Origin: Cephalotus follicularis
Lineage: Eukaryota; Streptophyta; Magnoliopsida; Oxalidales; Cephalotaceae
Length of the DNA stretch: 64,000 nt
Reading direction: 5' to 3'
NCBI GenBank assembly: GCA_001972305.1
Contig: BDDD01000532.1
Coordinates: forward strand, 430,169 to 494,168
Made by a program: the position numbers and the translations under genes. A model generated the notes under the pieces. That model ran no database searches, had not been told where the DNA came from, and worked only from the letters and a program-made list of their open reading frames with translations. This document shows positions 11,602 to 23,708 of the stretch, one piece after another. Each line of letters opens with the position of its first letter. The stretch's first letter is position 1.

Positions 11602-14422
11602 TGACACGCCCGGACCCAGCCCGGCTGGAATCCGTCGCCCCCGCTACGAGGCCAAGCCTTCCAACAGAGACTCACCTCGTAGGTTCAGCAGAACAGTGTT
11701 TCAGAAAAGCATTTTAAAACAGAAAGTTTCTTCAAAACAGAAAAATTTCTTGAAAAACTTGAAAATAATTATAACTCATAAAATTTTACGAATATCGGGC
11801 ATGTAGTATTTTTTATAGGACTATGCCCCCTGTAAATAAAAACACAATTTATAAAATCACACTCCCGAATGAGGAAACATTTTGTAATGGGCTCAACACT
11901 CAACAAACCACACTCCCGAAGGAGGAAACAATTTATAAAATGGGTTCAGCCATCAGCAGATCACAATTTCAAAGCAGAAAACAAGTAATGGATTGGGCTC
12001 TGTCTCAACCATATTAACAAAACTTAAAACCTGAATAGGGCTCAGCCCTTTTAAACAAAACCAAAACAGTTCTATAAAAACATAAATAATGCAGAAATTT
12101 AAATGCAAATGTGGTGAATGATATGCAAGTTGACTCTGGTAGGCATTCTCTTGTGGTCTCACCTCAGCAGACAGACAAACTTCAGCTGATAAAGCGCAAC
12201 AGACTAACCTGCCAGAACTAAAAACAGAAAACAGGGGAGGGGGTTAGTCCACGGGACTAGTGAGATGGAACAAAAGACTCAGTAGAGTTTTGCTCGCAAT
12301 ATAAAAATGTCCATACATAAAAGATATAAAAGTATAAAACAATTGAAACAGAATAAAAAATCCAGAATCCGATTTATAAACATATTTAAAACCACTTAAA
12401 TAGATTTATACATCCAAAGCTGATTTATACATAGATTATAAAACAAAAGTTAACAGAATCAGTAGAAAGTCAGGTTCTTTTCTCAAAACAGATTTAATTC
12501 CTCAGAATCTTAGAGATATATATAGTATTTAACAAAGTTTAAATAGAATAAACATATAAAGATGCAATGGGTCTACTAGGTAAGGTTGACGCCTGAGCCG
12601 CGTCAAGCCGAACGTCCAGCAGAACAGAAGGGCAATGATACCGTCGTATCAAAGCATCAGAACAGAGAGTCTACTGTGTAGACAGTGCCTCTCATGGGCA
12701 ACAAATGTATAAGTAATACAATACCGAGATCCCAGAGCATCAAGATATATTGAAACTGATTCAGAAACACAGAAGTCACCAATACTTCAAAGTAGATTCA
12801 AAACAGATTCAAAACCGACTTTAAAACAGATTCAGACATATACATAAATCATCAACGTCATCAAAACAGATTTAAACAGATAGAGGAATCATTTTCTTCA
12901 TCATGTACAAATATAGCTAAAAATAGCGTCATAGTATGACTATAACCATGCGAGCATTTGAAAACATTAAAACTTAAACAGATTTCAGAACAGATTCAGA
13001 TTCATTAAGATACGGAAATCAAATAGTAAGACGTTTCAAACATTCAAACCATTAAAAGAACTTTAGCATAAAAAGGGTTAAAGAAAGGCGTTCCACTCAC
13101 AGTATAGACGAGTGAGTCCCTCGACTGGTCACCTCCATGGCTGACCTCAAAGGCATGATACTCTTCCGACAGACAGACAGACAGATAACAGACCATCAGA
13201 ACCCAAACCTGCACAATGTAGTGCAATGCGTTATGCAGTGAAATACGTGTAGATGTCAAAATACTAAACCGATCAATACAATTGATAGAACAAAAATCAG
13301 ATTACTGAAACATCTTTTAAACCTTCGATTTAAACATCCGTTCGAAAACATTAAAGTAAGTCCAAGTCCAAATCCAAGTCCAAGTGGTTGTTCAAGGTTA
13401 TCCAATTTTGAGTTGATTTCACAATTCAAGATCATATATATATAACAGAAACAAACACAGATACAGATACAGATACAGATTTCAACAGAAAACAGATTAA
13501 CGGAACAAAGTTCAGAGTTTACCGAAATCGGACGAAACGGATCTCAAAGCCGAAATCTCAGAACAGAACTGGAGCGGATCACGTCAACGCGGAGAACTAA
13601 GTTGGAAAACTGTCAGAAACGGTTCGTCGAAGGTCGCCGGCGCGTGGGCCCATTCGCCACCCCTCGTCGGCGCGTGTCAGCCACGCGCGTCGCCGGTCAG
13701 CCCCAGAAGTCGCATCTGGCGCTTCCGAGGCTGGGGAACACGGATCCGAGGCGTTTTGGGTCTGGCGCCGCCTCGTCTGGCTGGAACGGACGCGTTGACC
13801 GCGGCTGCCCTTCGCCGGTGATCTACGCTGCTAGCGTCGTCACGTATCGGGGCTAGTACCGTTCGAACGGCCGCGACACCAGGAGTCCAAAACTGGGCTC
13901 GCCTTGCTGTGACGATCGCCGGAGACGCCGGAACGAAGCAAAACAGGGGCGGTGAGAGAAGAGGTCCGTGCGCGGGAACTGCGCGGTTGCCGGCGCGGTG
14001 GTGGGGCTCGGCGTGCTCGGGAGGTCGCTGTGGTTCGACCGGTACCTTCACCGGTGTCAGATCGGCACTGATGCCGGCGGCAGAAGGCAGAAACCGGAGA
14101 GAGACGGGACAGAGGAGAGAGAAAGTTGGGGAGAGAGAGAGAAATTGCAAAATGAGAAAAAATTTGGCATTTCTTATATGTATTCAACTCAAAACAGACT
14201 GGGTTTTTGCCCAGAATTTAACCGATATGGACAGAAATCGGATGTTTAGGACATACCACTTGGGCTATTTTTCTGAGTCTTCAGTCTTTTCATAAAAACA
14301 TTATTTATTAATGTCATGATGCATATGTCATGAGAACCAGAGAACGGAAAAACCGCTAGATAGACAGACAGAAAGCCACGTAGGCTCACAGACTTAGAAC
14401 GTACTAGGACACGGATGCCACA
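11602..14422 (-). mobile_element. Solo LTR of a gypsy-type family (TSD ATTTC)
   Basis: Starts TGACACGCCCGG and ends GGATGCCACA, with perfect flanking 5-bp repeats ATTTC at 11597-11601 and 14423-14427. Length 2821 bp. Internal landmarks CGGGCATGTAGTAT, GGACTATGCCCCCTG and ACTCCCGAATGAGG recur in the LTR at 20284-23708 and, inverted, near 31560-31680, so these LTR families are related. The GC-rich block at 13600-14110 gives overlapping open frames on both strands that are not genes. Orientation (minus) is inferred from those relatives. It splits the viral linker region. Confidence 0.9.
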
Positions 14423-14427
14423 ATTTC

Positions 14428-15268
14428 GTTGTGTGAGTTTTGGTTAGTAGAAAATTGTTTATTTTCCAAAATGTTGTCTTTTTCGAAATCTTCTTTTTTA
14501 TTTTGTTGATTAATGAAAAATTTTAAATAATCAAAAAACATAACATGATCTTTGATCTTAATCATGAACTCATACTAGGATGTTCAAATATCATTTTATT
14601 CTTTTTCAGAATATTTTTTTAAAGAATTTATTTCTTTTTTGTAAATGTTTTTCTTGAAAAAATATCTTTTTTAATCAATTCTTTGTTAATTTCGAACGAT
14701 TTTTTAATATTCTCTGTTTAAAAATATTTTTTGTTTTCTTGTTGGTTAATGTAAATTTTTAAATAATCAAAGAACATAATATGAGACTTGATTTCAACCA
14801 TGAATTTGTACCATGCAGTTCGAATATTGTTTTGTTCATTTTCTGAATAAATTTTAAAAAATATGTTTCTTTTTTGCAAATATTTTTCTTGTAGAAAATC
14901 TTTTCTAATTAAATCTTTATTGATTTCAAATGGTTTATCTATTTTATTTGAAGTTCTATTCCAGAGTTTGTTTCTAAGATAGTATTTGATTGATTTTTAT
15001 GTTCATTTAAGTTTTCAATTTTTAATTTTGTGTGACAATTTTTTCTAACATGATTATATAACCCACAAAAATAACAATGAATAAATTTTTTATTTGATTT
15101 TTTCAAATTTTCTTTTTCCTCTATTTTATGTTTGTTTGAAATCTTTGAAGGTTTCCAATTTTGCCATTGTTTTATTCTTTCATCTAACTCTTTATCTCTA
15201 TTTGAATTATTACTAGTTTCTGAACCACTATATGATCTTGAAGACATAGCTCTACATAATTTATTCAT
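14428..15268 (-). pseudogene. Viral ORF1 start with CCHC knuckle, no movement protein (type A)
   Basis: The ATG at 15268 opens a frame starting MNKLCRAMSSRSYSGSE. The same N-terminus occurs at 41154 and 51683. After a shared WQNWKPSKISNK stretch it departs from the other copies: in place of the movement protein it has a CCHC knuckle (CYFCGLYNHVRKNC). A one-base frame change follows, then IDKPFEINKDLIRKDFL, the linker seen after the movement protein elsewhere. That linker is present twice in tandem here. The primer site lies about 230 bases upstream. The fragment is broken by stops and by the solo LTR. Whether this is a genuine third gene arrangement or a deletion product is open. Confidence 0.75.
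14440..14938 (-). repeat. Tandem duplication inside viral linker
   Basis: Two adjacent diverged copies, about 14737-14938 and 14490-14736, of the linker that encodes EINKDLI...MFFDYL. Other viral copies (27120-27330 and 47090-47300) have a single copy. The two units differ at many positions, so the duplication is old and may have existed in the virus. Confidence 0.65.
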
Positions 15269-15495
15269 ATTAATTAATTTTTAAAGTTTCAGTTTCACCA
15301 CGTGCAAATAATTTGATCCCTCTAGCCCACTAAGAGTGTTTCGATGATCTACTGGGACTTACACTTCGTCTGCCCTATCATCCCAATTCTCTTACAGCTA
15401 GAAACTGATCAAACCACTGCAGATGCACTCTATCCAGACGCTTAGAAACTTAGTCTTTAAATTTAATTAATATTCTTAAACTATCTAGGGTTTTT

Positions 15496-15508
15496 GGATC
15501 TGATACCA
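15496..15508 (-). promoter_or_regulatory. tRNA-Met primer binding site of pararetrovirus (degenerate)
   Basis: On the minus strand this reads TGGTATCAGATCC, complementary to the 3' end of initiator tRNA-Met with one change from TGGTATCAGAGCC. It marks the first-strand start of the viral genome, by convention position 1. The perfect version is at 51912-51924. The first ORF starts about 230 bases downstream. Confidence 0.85.
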
Positions 15509-16693
15509 TTTGGGGTACGGAAGCTAATAACAATTTAAGTAAAGATAAATAACAGATAAATGGATAAAATAAGAGCAAAGCCAGATAATCGGAAAGACAC
15601 AAACAAAGATATAAAGATAAAGCATAAAAGTAAATAGAAAAGCACAAACAAAGAAAATAAAAGGAAAGGTAGGAGAAGAGATATTTAAATACTGGAATTA
15701 AAATAATAATTATATTGACTGAAAATATATAAATGATTAGTAGTAAATTAAATACTGAATTGAAATAACTGGAATTGGAAATACTGAAAATAAATTCAAT
15801 TAATTGAAAGCAATTGACATGAAGAAGTTAAATGGAAAAGGTTTCACGTTAGATGGATCCCTTTGAATACTTGAATTTAAGACAGTTGATATGGAAAAGG
15901 CACCACACTACCTAGCTGTGAACTGCCTGCTAGATGGTTCTTTTCAATACTGAAAATAAATGACTGAATTAAAGTTTAAGTTACCACTCTGTCAGACGGT
16001 ACAACCGTCCTTATAGATGGATCTTAAACATAATTGATAAATTACTGTAATGAAACACAAAATTTAAATAACTTTCTCCACACCGTCAGACGGATAAACC
16101 GATCATGTCGATGGATAAGTTAGAACAATTGATAAATTGTTTTGACTTTATTCAAAGAATCTTACCGGAATAGTTGTCAGAAAACTCAATAAACAGTGGC
16201 TAAACTCAATGAATAGTTATCACAAAACTTAATGAATAGTTAACATAATACTCAATCAATAGTACAACATAAATAGTAAAACATAACAATACTTAATATG
16301 AAATATATACAAAGGTTACATAAATTAAAAATTTACATGGACGTGGAGTATGTACAGAACTTACTTGAAATGTTTGCCGGAACTTATGTCGGAATGCTTA
16401 CAATACTTCAATACTGAATGGTTACAACACTCAAGTGTTTACACTTAGGCTCTAAGTGTGTACAACTAGAGAGAAATGGTTGAAGAATTGAAAGACTTGT
16501 GAAAGAGGAACTAAACTTGTAAGAAAACAAGCTTAGGAAATCAAGACTTGTTGAATGGGTTTACTATTTGTGAATAGTAACTTGTCTCCTGAGTGCTTGA
16601 AATAGTGAATGGCGGCTATGACGTTGACGTTTCTGCTGCAATTTGTTGGTTTTCATACATATAGCAGATTTATCTCTTTTTGGCTTTTCCTTT
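15509..16693 (-). promoter_or_regulatory. Viral intergenic region, copy 1 (TATA segment deleted)
   Basis: Aligns by eye with 42590-43735 and 51925-53165. These should hold the viral promoter, transcript leader and polyadenylation signals. In the other two copies a TATATATA box lies between GTCTTAGTAT/GGCTTAGTAT and AAGTCTTG/AAGCCTTG (43578-43586 and 52998-53006). Here about 55 bases containing it are missing near 16545-16560, apparently lost between short direct repeats (GACTTGTT). Several short inverted repeats around GTCAGACGG / ACCGTCC are visible. No protein is encoded. Confidence 0.7.
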
Positions 16694-17891
16694 TTACTTT
16701 TGGACTGGGAGAAAATCGTCATAATCTGCTAAGTTTATGGTGGAATTGCTAGATTCTTTTTCGTCATCTTCACTAAGAGTATCTTCTTTGTCGTCATCCT
16801 CATCAAAGGTATTGTCTAGAGCTTCTTGTAATTTTTGATTTGCTCTTGTAGTTCTTTTTTAGTAGATGATGATACGATAGTAGATTGTATCTGGCTCTTT
16901 GTCAGGGTAAATTGTTGATCTTGATGACTTTTTGATCTTAGTGATATCATAATGGTTTCGGAAGTACATTTTGATAAATCATATTTTTCCACCATTTTGT
17001 CCAAAATTGTCGATGGAGACTGGGTATTGTTTGAGGAGATTCTTCAATAGTATAATCCCAGTACATTATCCATGATAACTTACAATGGATAAAGAATGAT
17101 AGCATTGTTGGACATAAGGTCAATGTTTCAGTATGCTTTGTAAAGGTGTTGAATACTTCTATAATGGGAAGGGGTAAAATTTCTTCAATAGGCCCATAGA
17201 AGCACCACCAGTCTACAAACCAATAGGGAATAGTTTGTTTTTTAAATGTTTTATCAAAAGAGAAAAACCATGAATGTCTATCTTCAATGTTTTGGAAAAG
17301 GAAAGTATTTTTCCAAGCAACCATGTAGTAAAAATAGTTATAAATAGGTAAATCAAATGATGTCGCAAATTGTTTGAAATAATGAGGATTTTGTCCCCAT
17401 TCTGAAAGGGTTAAAATCTTTTGAATGAATGCTGATGCATGAGTGATTAATCCTGGGTTTTTTAGATCAGATTTTGGGTTAATTTTTATGGAATCATTAT
17501 CAACGAGAATAAACTCATAATAAGTTTGGTTCTTTTGGGCATGGTTATTGTAATAATGTCAGTATGGATAAAAGACTCTTTTTGCAATGTCTAAAGGAGT
17601 TTGACAGTTTATCCTGAACTCGGGCTCGATGAAGAAAAGGAATTCAGTATATAGATTTTTTATGTGTCTATAAATGATTTTACTGGGATCTTGGGTAGAG
17701 ATTGAATTTGGCGAACCAGTATGAGTGATGTTTAATTTTTTTACAACATCTGAATACACAGTGGTTAATGATTTGGGAGGTGAGATAAGAGTTTTATCTA
17801 TTTGAGTGTTTGTAATGGTTGGGGGTAATTGTCTTTTTTGGAGGGAATAAGATTGTTTTGTCTTGAAAGGGGTATTTGATTTTGATGACAT
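16694..17891 (-). pseudogene. ORF2B, type B accessory protein of unknown function
   Basis: Starts at ATG 17891 (MSSKSNTPFKTKQSYS), about 50 bases after the end of the capsid ORF. Recognisable parts in order: a basic, Ser/Thr-rich N-terminus; FFIEPEFR; YYEFILVDNDS; ILTLSEWGQNPHYFKQF; then a tryptophan-rich block with HSWFFSF, PYWFVDWWCFYGP and FWTKWW. A Gln-rich segment and an acidic tail (DEDDDKEDTLSEDDE) follow. The tail is in the -1 frame relative to the upstream part, the same frame change as in the copy at 53166-54071. I remember similar tryptophan-rich ORFs beside florendovirus-like loci, but no function is known to me. Broken by frameshifts near 16980 and 17340-17560. Confidence 0.75.
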
Positions 17892-18314
17892 TGTTGCTGC
17901 AAAGAGAAAATACAGAGATTAGAAAAATGGAAATGGGATGTAAACAAATGATAATATTGGGTTCTAAGTTTTAGTTGTGTTACAAGTAGTGCCAATAATA
18001 CAATTATTACAATTACAGGTTTTAATATTTAAATTGTCAGAATTAGTTTCGGATTCTGAAGTATAGTTTTTTTATGGCCTGAATTTTTGTTGAGGAATTT
18101 GAGAAATAATCACTCTCTCCTTCATCAAGACTTTGGTTATCAATAATTTTAAATAATTGATTTTTATGACTTTCGGACAAATCTAGTTTTTTTATTTGCT
18201 TCCTAATTTTACAATATCTTGCTATATGACCTGGTTTACCACAATTGTAACAAGTTTTTGAATATGTTTGGAAATTATTTTTAAAATAAGTTTTTCGTTT
18301 ATTGGGTTTTCTAT
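17892..18314 (-). pseudogene. Capsid C-terminus with CCHC zinc knuckle (type B)
   Basis: Continues the capsid ORF of 25462-26925 after a 7.1-kb insertion. It encodes a basic stretch (RKPNKRKTYFKNNFQ), a canonical CCHC knuckle (CYNCGKPGHIARYC), a basic patch, and an acidic segment ending in a cysteine-rich CNCNNCIIGTTC before the stop. In unsplit florendovirus-like polyproteins protease sequence would follow. Here the frame ends and ORF2B begins. One frameshift lies near 18050. The TCTAT at 18310-18314 is the left target duplication of the insertion. Confidence 0.88.
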
Positions 18315-18640
18315 TGTAACACCCCCGGTTCTGAACATGGCTGAGCAAACCTCAGTATGGATATAGGATCATAAAGCAGTACGAAACAAAACAGATTACG
18401 AAATAGATCGGTTTCCAAAATCATAACAGTTACGAGATGATACCAAATAAAAACAGTTGCGAATCAAAACAAATACAAAACCGAACAGTGTCCGATTCAA
18501 AACAGTATTCAAAACTTCATAATACGAAATAAAACGTTTTACGAAACAGTTTACGAAATGAAACAATACAAATCTTTTACCAAAAAACGAACAATTCATA
18601 ACTAAACCAATTTATGCAAATTAAAAGATGCTCCGTCTCA
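18315..18640 (-). repeat. Left inverted arm of composite element
   Basis: Reverse-complement match, roughly 90% by eye, to 24785-25100 plus the outermost bases up to 25456. Relative to the right arm it lacks about 330 bases just inside the tip: it goes from GGTTCTGAACATGG straight to CTGAGCAAACCTCAGTA. Rich in repeated CGAAACAAAACAG-type units. Confidence 0.85.
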
Positions 18641-20268
18641 TAGGTATGCAGCACAAGGTCTCAAAAGCAATCCATCAATTGCAAGGATGTCCGAAGACAA
18701 AACTGAAGAGGCATGCGTATTGATCGATCGATGAATCATCATGAAGCCAGCCAAGCCACGCAACCAAAAATACCGTTTCAGCGCCCGTACGTATACCAAG
18801 CGAGAGGTTATCTGAACGAACCACAATTCAAGACGATGAATAGTCAAAGCCAAACGTGTGGAAACATCGAGAGAACCAATGCTTACATCGATAGGCGTGA
18901 TATAAGAATGAGTATAAACTCCTGGTGCGGATAATCAAGGCTGACGATCGAAACATCATGTATACAAAATGCACAGGCTCAAGGCACCATGAAGGCAAGT
19001 TACACATACTCATGTCTATCATGCGTACAAACGCCAACACACGCAGAAAAACATACACATAAATACGCACACAAACCTCGTGCAAGCACCACATTATGCA
19101 TTCATAATCGCTAAGCAAGCAGCAAGAAGTGCACATAATAGCATGTGAACAAACTCTTAATGTGGACAACGAATGCATCATCTGCCTAAAATGCACACAC
19201 TTGATACTATTAGGTTGTATTGCATAAGATGAACCATGGCCTTCACAAGGACTTACGTTTAACGACTTCATTATGCGACGGACATAACCTGTCCCCATAC
19301 ATCAACGTTTCGTTGTCACAAAGCGAGCAGTCAGTGCGGTTACAATTCTATCACCGAGCATCGGTGATCCGGTCCTGCAATATCGATCTCTCCCAAAGAG
19401 TAGACGATAGAGCTCGCATGCGTAAGGCTGATAGGATCACGTGTAGTGATATGAGTAACTCATCTGAAGATAAGCCAGAGAAGTAGAAAACTTCTTACTC
19501 AAAGCATCTGCAATCATGTTTGCATTATGCTGAGGAATTCATCAGCGTAATCATACTTTTTAATCGTCTCCACCGAGCTCTGCTCGAGGTTCGAATCTCT
19601 GTCTATAAAGATCTGCATAGGGCCGACATTCATTCACAATAGACGATGTCATCTCGACATAACTCTTATAGGCTAAAACCTTCAGTGTACTCCGCTAACG
19701 TTTCCACCAAATACTCAAACAAAAAGTACCGTACTGGTTGCCTAAGCCTCTTCTGACAATTCGTCACTGTCAACGATTCATCGCTGCGAAGCAGTACCAG
19801 AACATATACAAAAACCATAGAGTAGTTCCGCCAATGTATTTAAGGTGTTATATCAAATACATCATGCGCTGATAACTCATAAAGTTTAGAATAGCCAGGC
19901 TATAGCCCGCTAGAATCATGGCTCAGACACATCAATTAATATGGGTTATAGGGAAAGTATCGTCCTCACGGCTAACTCGGCCGCTACCCAAAACAAGGTA
20001 ATATCCTAGAATATCTCCGGCCTTAGAATCCATATCCTTACATCGTACTCTAATAACATAAGCCATTTATCTAGTAACCTTAAAAAAAATCTCACTATTT
20101 ATCCTACCATGTACCCATCTTACCGACCCCGGGGCATGCTACCGAACACATGACATGATGCAATGCATGATATGCAAGAGTTTAAAATCATTTTAAAACC
20201 ATTTTCCCTTTTCTTCAAAATCTTGAAAACAATTTACTTTAAAAGTCTAGAGAACCTTAAAACCAATC
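18641..20268. other. Non-coding interior of composite element
   Basis: About 1.6 kb between the left arm and the primer-site-like sequence at 20269. A 156-codon minus-strand open frame (18828-19298) shows no known motif and an uneven, Cys/His/Ser-rich composition, so I do not call it a gene. If the LTR at 20284 is a 5' LTR read on the minus strand, this would be the start of its internal region. Confidence 0.45.
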
Positions 20269-20280
20269 GCTGTGATACCA
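20269..20280 (-). promoter_or_regulatory. Primer-binding-site-like sequence
   Basis: The minus strand reads TGGTATCACAGC, one change from the tRNA-Met complement TGGTATCAGAGC, and lies three bases inside the LTR edge at 20284. This is where a 5' LTR would have its primer site, so the LTR to its right is read on the minus strand. Confidence 0.7.
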
Positions 20281-20283
20281 AAA

Positions 20284-23200
20284 TGTCATACCCGTTCCTG
20301 ACAACAACCGACATCCTAATGAGAACGGATATGACGATCCACATGACAACTTCCTTTCGGAAGTTGCCATATGGTTTTTATAACTTAAAACCGCTTCAAG
20401 ACTTTCCAAAACTATTCATAAAATTTAACTTTTCCAAAACTTTGAAAATTTTTCTAACTCTTAAATTTTTACGAAAATCGGGCATGTAGTATCTGTTTAT
20501 AGGACTATGCCCCCTGTAAAGAAAAAACATAGTTTATATACACACTCCCGAAGGAGGAATCAACAGTTTTAAAATGGGCTCAGCCCTCAGCAAACCACAA
20601 TTTTTAAAGCAGTAAACATAGGTTGGGCTCAGCCTCAACCATTTAATCCAAACATGCAAAACAAATATGTAATGGCTCAGCCATTTAAAAGTAAAACCAT
20701 AAAAGAAAAACCATTATATATAAACATAAGTAAATGCTAAATTAAATGTTGATGTAGTTATGCAATGCATGTGTTGAAACCCTGGTAGCATGCCCTGCCC
20801 ACGTGGTCCATCATCTACCGAAAAATAAACTCAACAATTGCTTACCATCTTGTCTTTATCTGGAAGGGAAAGAAAAGATAGGGGGTTAGTCCAAATGACT
20901 AAGTGAGTAGAAACATTAAATACATCTCCCATAAATATATACTGAATAGAAGGCGAAATAAAATAAGCTCAAAGTAGTATAAAAGTGAATCTACGGCAAG
21001 AAATAAAATCAATGATCACCAAAGAAATCAAGATCCAAAAGGATAATCAAATCAACTGAAGATATCAAGATCCATAACAAACCATGATCCACAAAGGATA
21101 TCGAGATCACAAGGGAATATAGAGATTCTCGATGTGTAAACGAAATCAACGAAAGGGATCTCGATACTCGACAAATGGCTCCACAATATAACATGAGTCA
21201 GAAATGAAAACAATATCATCGAAAGAGATCCACAAAGGTTTCAAGATCATCTCGATACTTAACAATCGAATTCCACAAATGTGACCATAGACATTAACAA
21301 GGCTCCATAAATGAAACATTCGAACTTAACAACGAAGTCCACGAAACGAATATCAAAGTCAAGACAGAAATCAAATACATGAGAGTCAACAACAAATCCA
21401 AGTATCTGAATATCAACTCAAAGATACGATCATAAATAAAATATCAAACATCAAGAATGTAATATGTGCCCAAATAATCATAAACAACAAAAATATAAGG
21501 GGATGTTGGTACCAATCCTGTCACTGTCTCATATCCCCGCCAAATCACATGGCGACATATCATATCCCCGTCAAATCACATGGCGTCATAACATAACCGC
21601 TGCAGCAATAAGATAGGCCAATAGGCTACAGGATGTGATCATCATCCATCATACACCGGTGCAGAGTGCCTATGGTAAGCATAACATCCAAACCTCGAAC
21701 GAGGGGCCGGCATATACCGCACGGACCCTAGCCCTCGCCGAGAAAACCCGCACGCACACTCAACCTCATCTGAGGGACCCGCGTGCAATATATATCAACA
21801 ACCCAAACACAGTCCAATAGGAGGGTAATAGAGCAGCTCTGCTGCACTCACACTCAGCATACCATCATAGACAATAGTATGCCGCAGAACCAGGAATGGA
21901 ACCCGGGGGTAGTTTCCACATAACACCCTATCATAGACCAATGGGCCTGCTAAGTACAGTTGAGCGTCGAACATATACCACTCCTTGGACCGGTAATACA
22001 TATCCATAATCACGGTACCCAGCATCAGAATATAAATAGTATAACCATATAACAAGTCACAAGTGTGAGAAGGTGACCAAGTCACCCAGAGCATCGAGCA
22101 TATAACCGCTCGGAATCACATCACAATCATGAATACGTCACAAAAGACAACTGGATACAATTTCTGAACAATAACCCAATCATAAGAAAACCGGGCACAT
22201 ATGAACAACATGACTCTCAAGTAATGAAATAGAGAAAATGAAGGTCCAACGAAAAAGTATAAAGGCACGTCGCCACATAACAACCCTTTTTAGCAAAAGA
22301 TAGGAATTGCTCAATGGTATCAACAACAATGCTCAAGTATAACAATAAAGGAACCAATCCAAATAAACAAATCCGGCTCTCAATAGCCATCTCATGATAG
22401 AACCAAAAAGGGCACATACCCAGCAACAAAACTCAAACACGACGATACGAATCTAGAATGAATATAACAGTGATAACAAAAATAATATATAAGTCCGCAG
22501 GAGCCAATGCGGATACGACATCGCGAGGTGAAATGAATATACAATCACAAGATCTCATATCAATATGAACATTCAATCGGAATACCAATAGAGGGCTCAA
22601 AGTAAACGATTAAGGAATCGATTTCAATTCAACTAACAACAAGTCATATCAATATGAACATTCAATCGAATACCAATAAATGGTTCAATCAAAACAATAA
22701 TGGAATCATCATATAACAAGGGCTATCAACCAGTCAAATAAATCACAAACGTAAGAATAACAATTAAGTATACATATCCATCATCAACGGATTTCAAAAT
22801 CAAATAAGATAAAGGAAGGAGATGTACTACTCACAAATTCAATGCCCATTTCTATAACGAACTAACCCCTCGAAGCTTTGAATCGACTATCGGATTCCCG
22901 TCATCGTTTCGAAACTCTATCAACCGTCACACTGCATAAACAATACATATCGGTTACTTCCTACACATACGCAATTAACACTATTACTCACCGGAGCTTT
23001 GGCCAATTTCTGGTCAACCTGCCAAAGTTCCGACGACACCCAAAGCAACCTCTAAAACAACGGATCAACCCACATTATTGATCAAAACTCACGGCGACTC
23101 GCCCGGAAACGGGCAGCCACCATCGGCAGTGAGTTTGACTCACTGAGTCAACTCACCGGTCAACCAACAATTTAGGCCGCTTCGCAAAAAAGTCACAAAA

Positions 23201-23708
23201 CGACCTGGTCTACACGTCTCCGCCCAAGACTCGCCGAGAATCGGCGGCTGCCACCGCGCCAGAGCTCCGGCCGAGACGCCATTGCTTCAGTCTCGCCACC
23301 ACTAGCCTCCACAAGGTCCGGTCTACGCGTTGGTGACCGAGACTCACCGGGAATCACCGCCAAAAGTGGCGGCAGAGGCGACAGCGAGTCAACTCGTTCA
23401 GTTGTCTCCACCGTCAACTCTGGCTGAATCACGCCTCAACCACCACTGAAATGGAAAGAGGTGGTCTTTTAGGCCATGACCGGCCCAACCTGCGCTCAAA
23501 ACGGCGGCGGAGGAGAGCCGGCAGTGTCGGCAGGCGAAGAAGAAAAGAAGAGAAAGAAGAAAAAAGAGGAGGAAGGAGGCTTACCGGCGGCTGAAGGATA
23601 TTTTTTTTATTACATATAATATTATTAATAATACTAATATTCTACTTGCGTTTTTTACCCGCTCACGTGTTTTGCAAATTAGCCTCGTAAATGTGACGGG
23701 GCGTCACA
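20284..23708 (-). mobile_element. LTR (about 3.4 kb) inside the composite
   Basis: Bounded by TGTCATACCCG and GGGGCGTCACA; read on the minus strand it is TGTGACGCCCC...GGGTATGACA. Related throughout to the plus-strand LTR 28073-31768 plus 40692-40757, for example the ATGGGCCTGCTAAG and GAGCAGCTCTGCTGC landmarks. A GC-rich, GAGTCAACTC-containing block lies at 23050-23540. The flanks (CCAAA and TATGC) do not match, so it is not a simple solo LTR. It fits a 5' LTR with an adjacent primer site and no identifiable 3' partner. Confidence 0.7.

Noticed and set aside
13602-14295. Overlapping Arg/Pro-rich frames up to 157 codons
   Set aside because: They lie in the GC-rich part of a TSD-bounded solo LTR and are open on both strands because of base composition.
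18828-19298. 156-codon minus-strand frame in the composite element
   Set aside because: No motif, no homologue among the other elements here, and it overlaps a plus-strand frame; not enough to call a gene.
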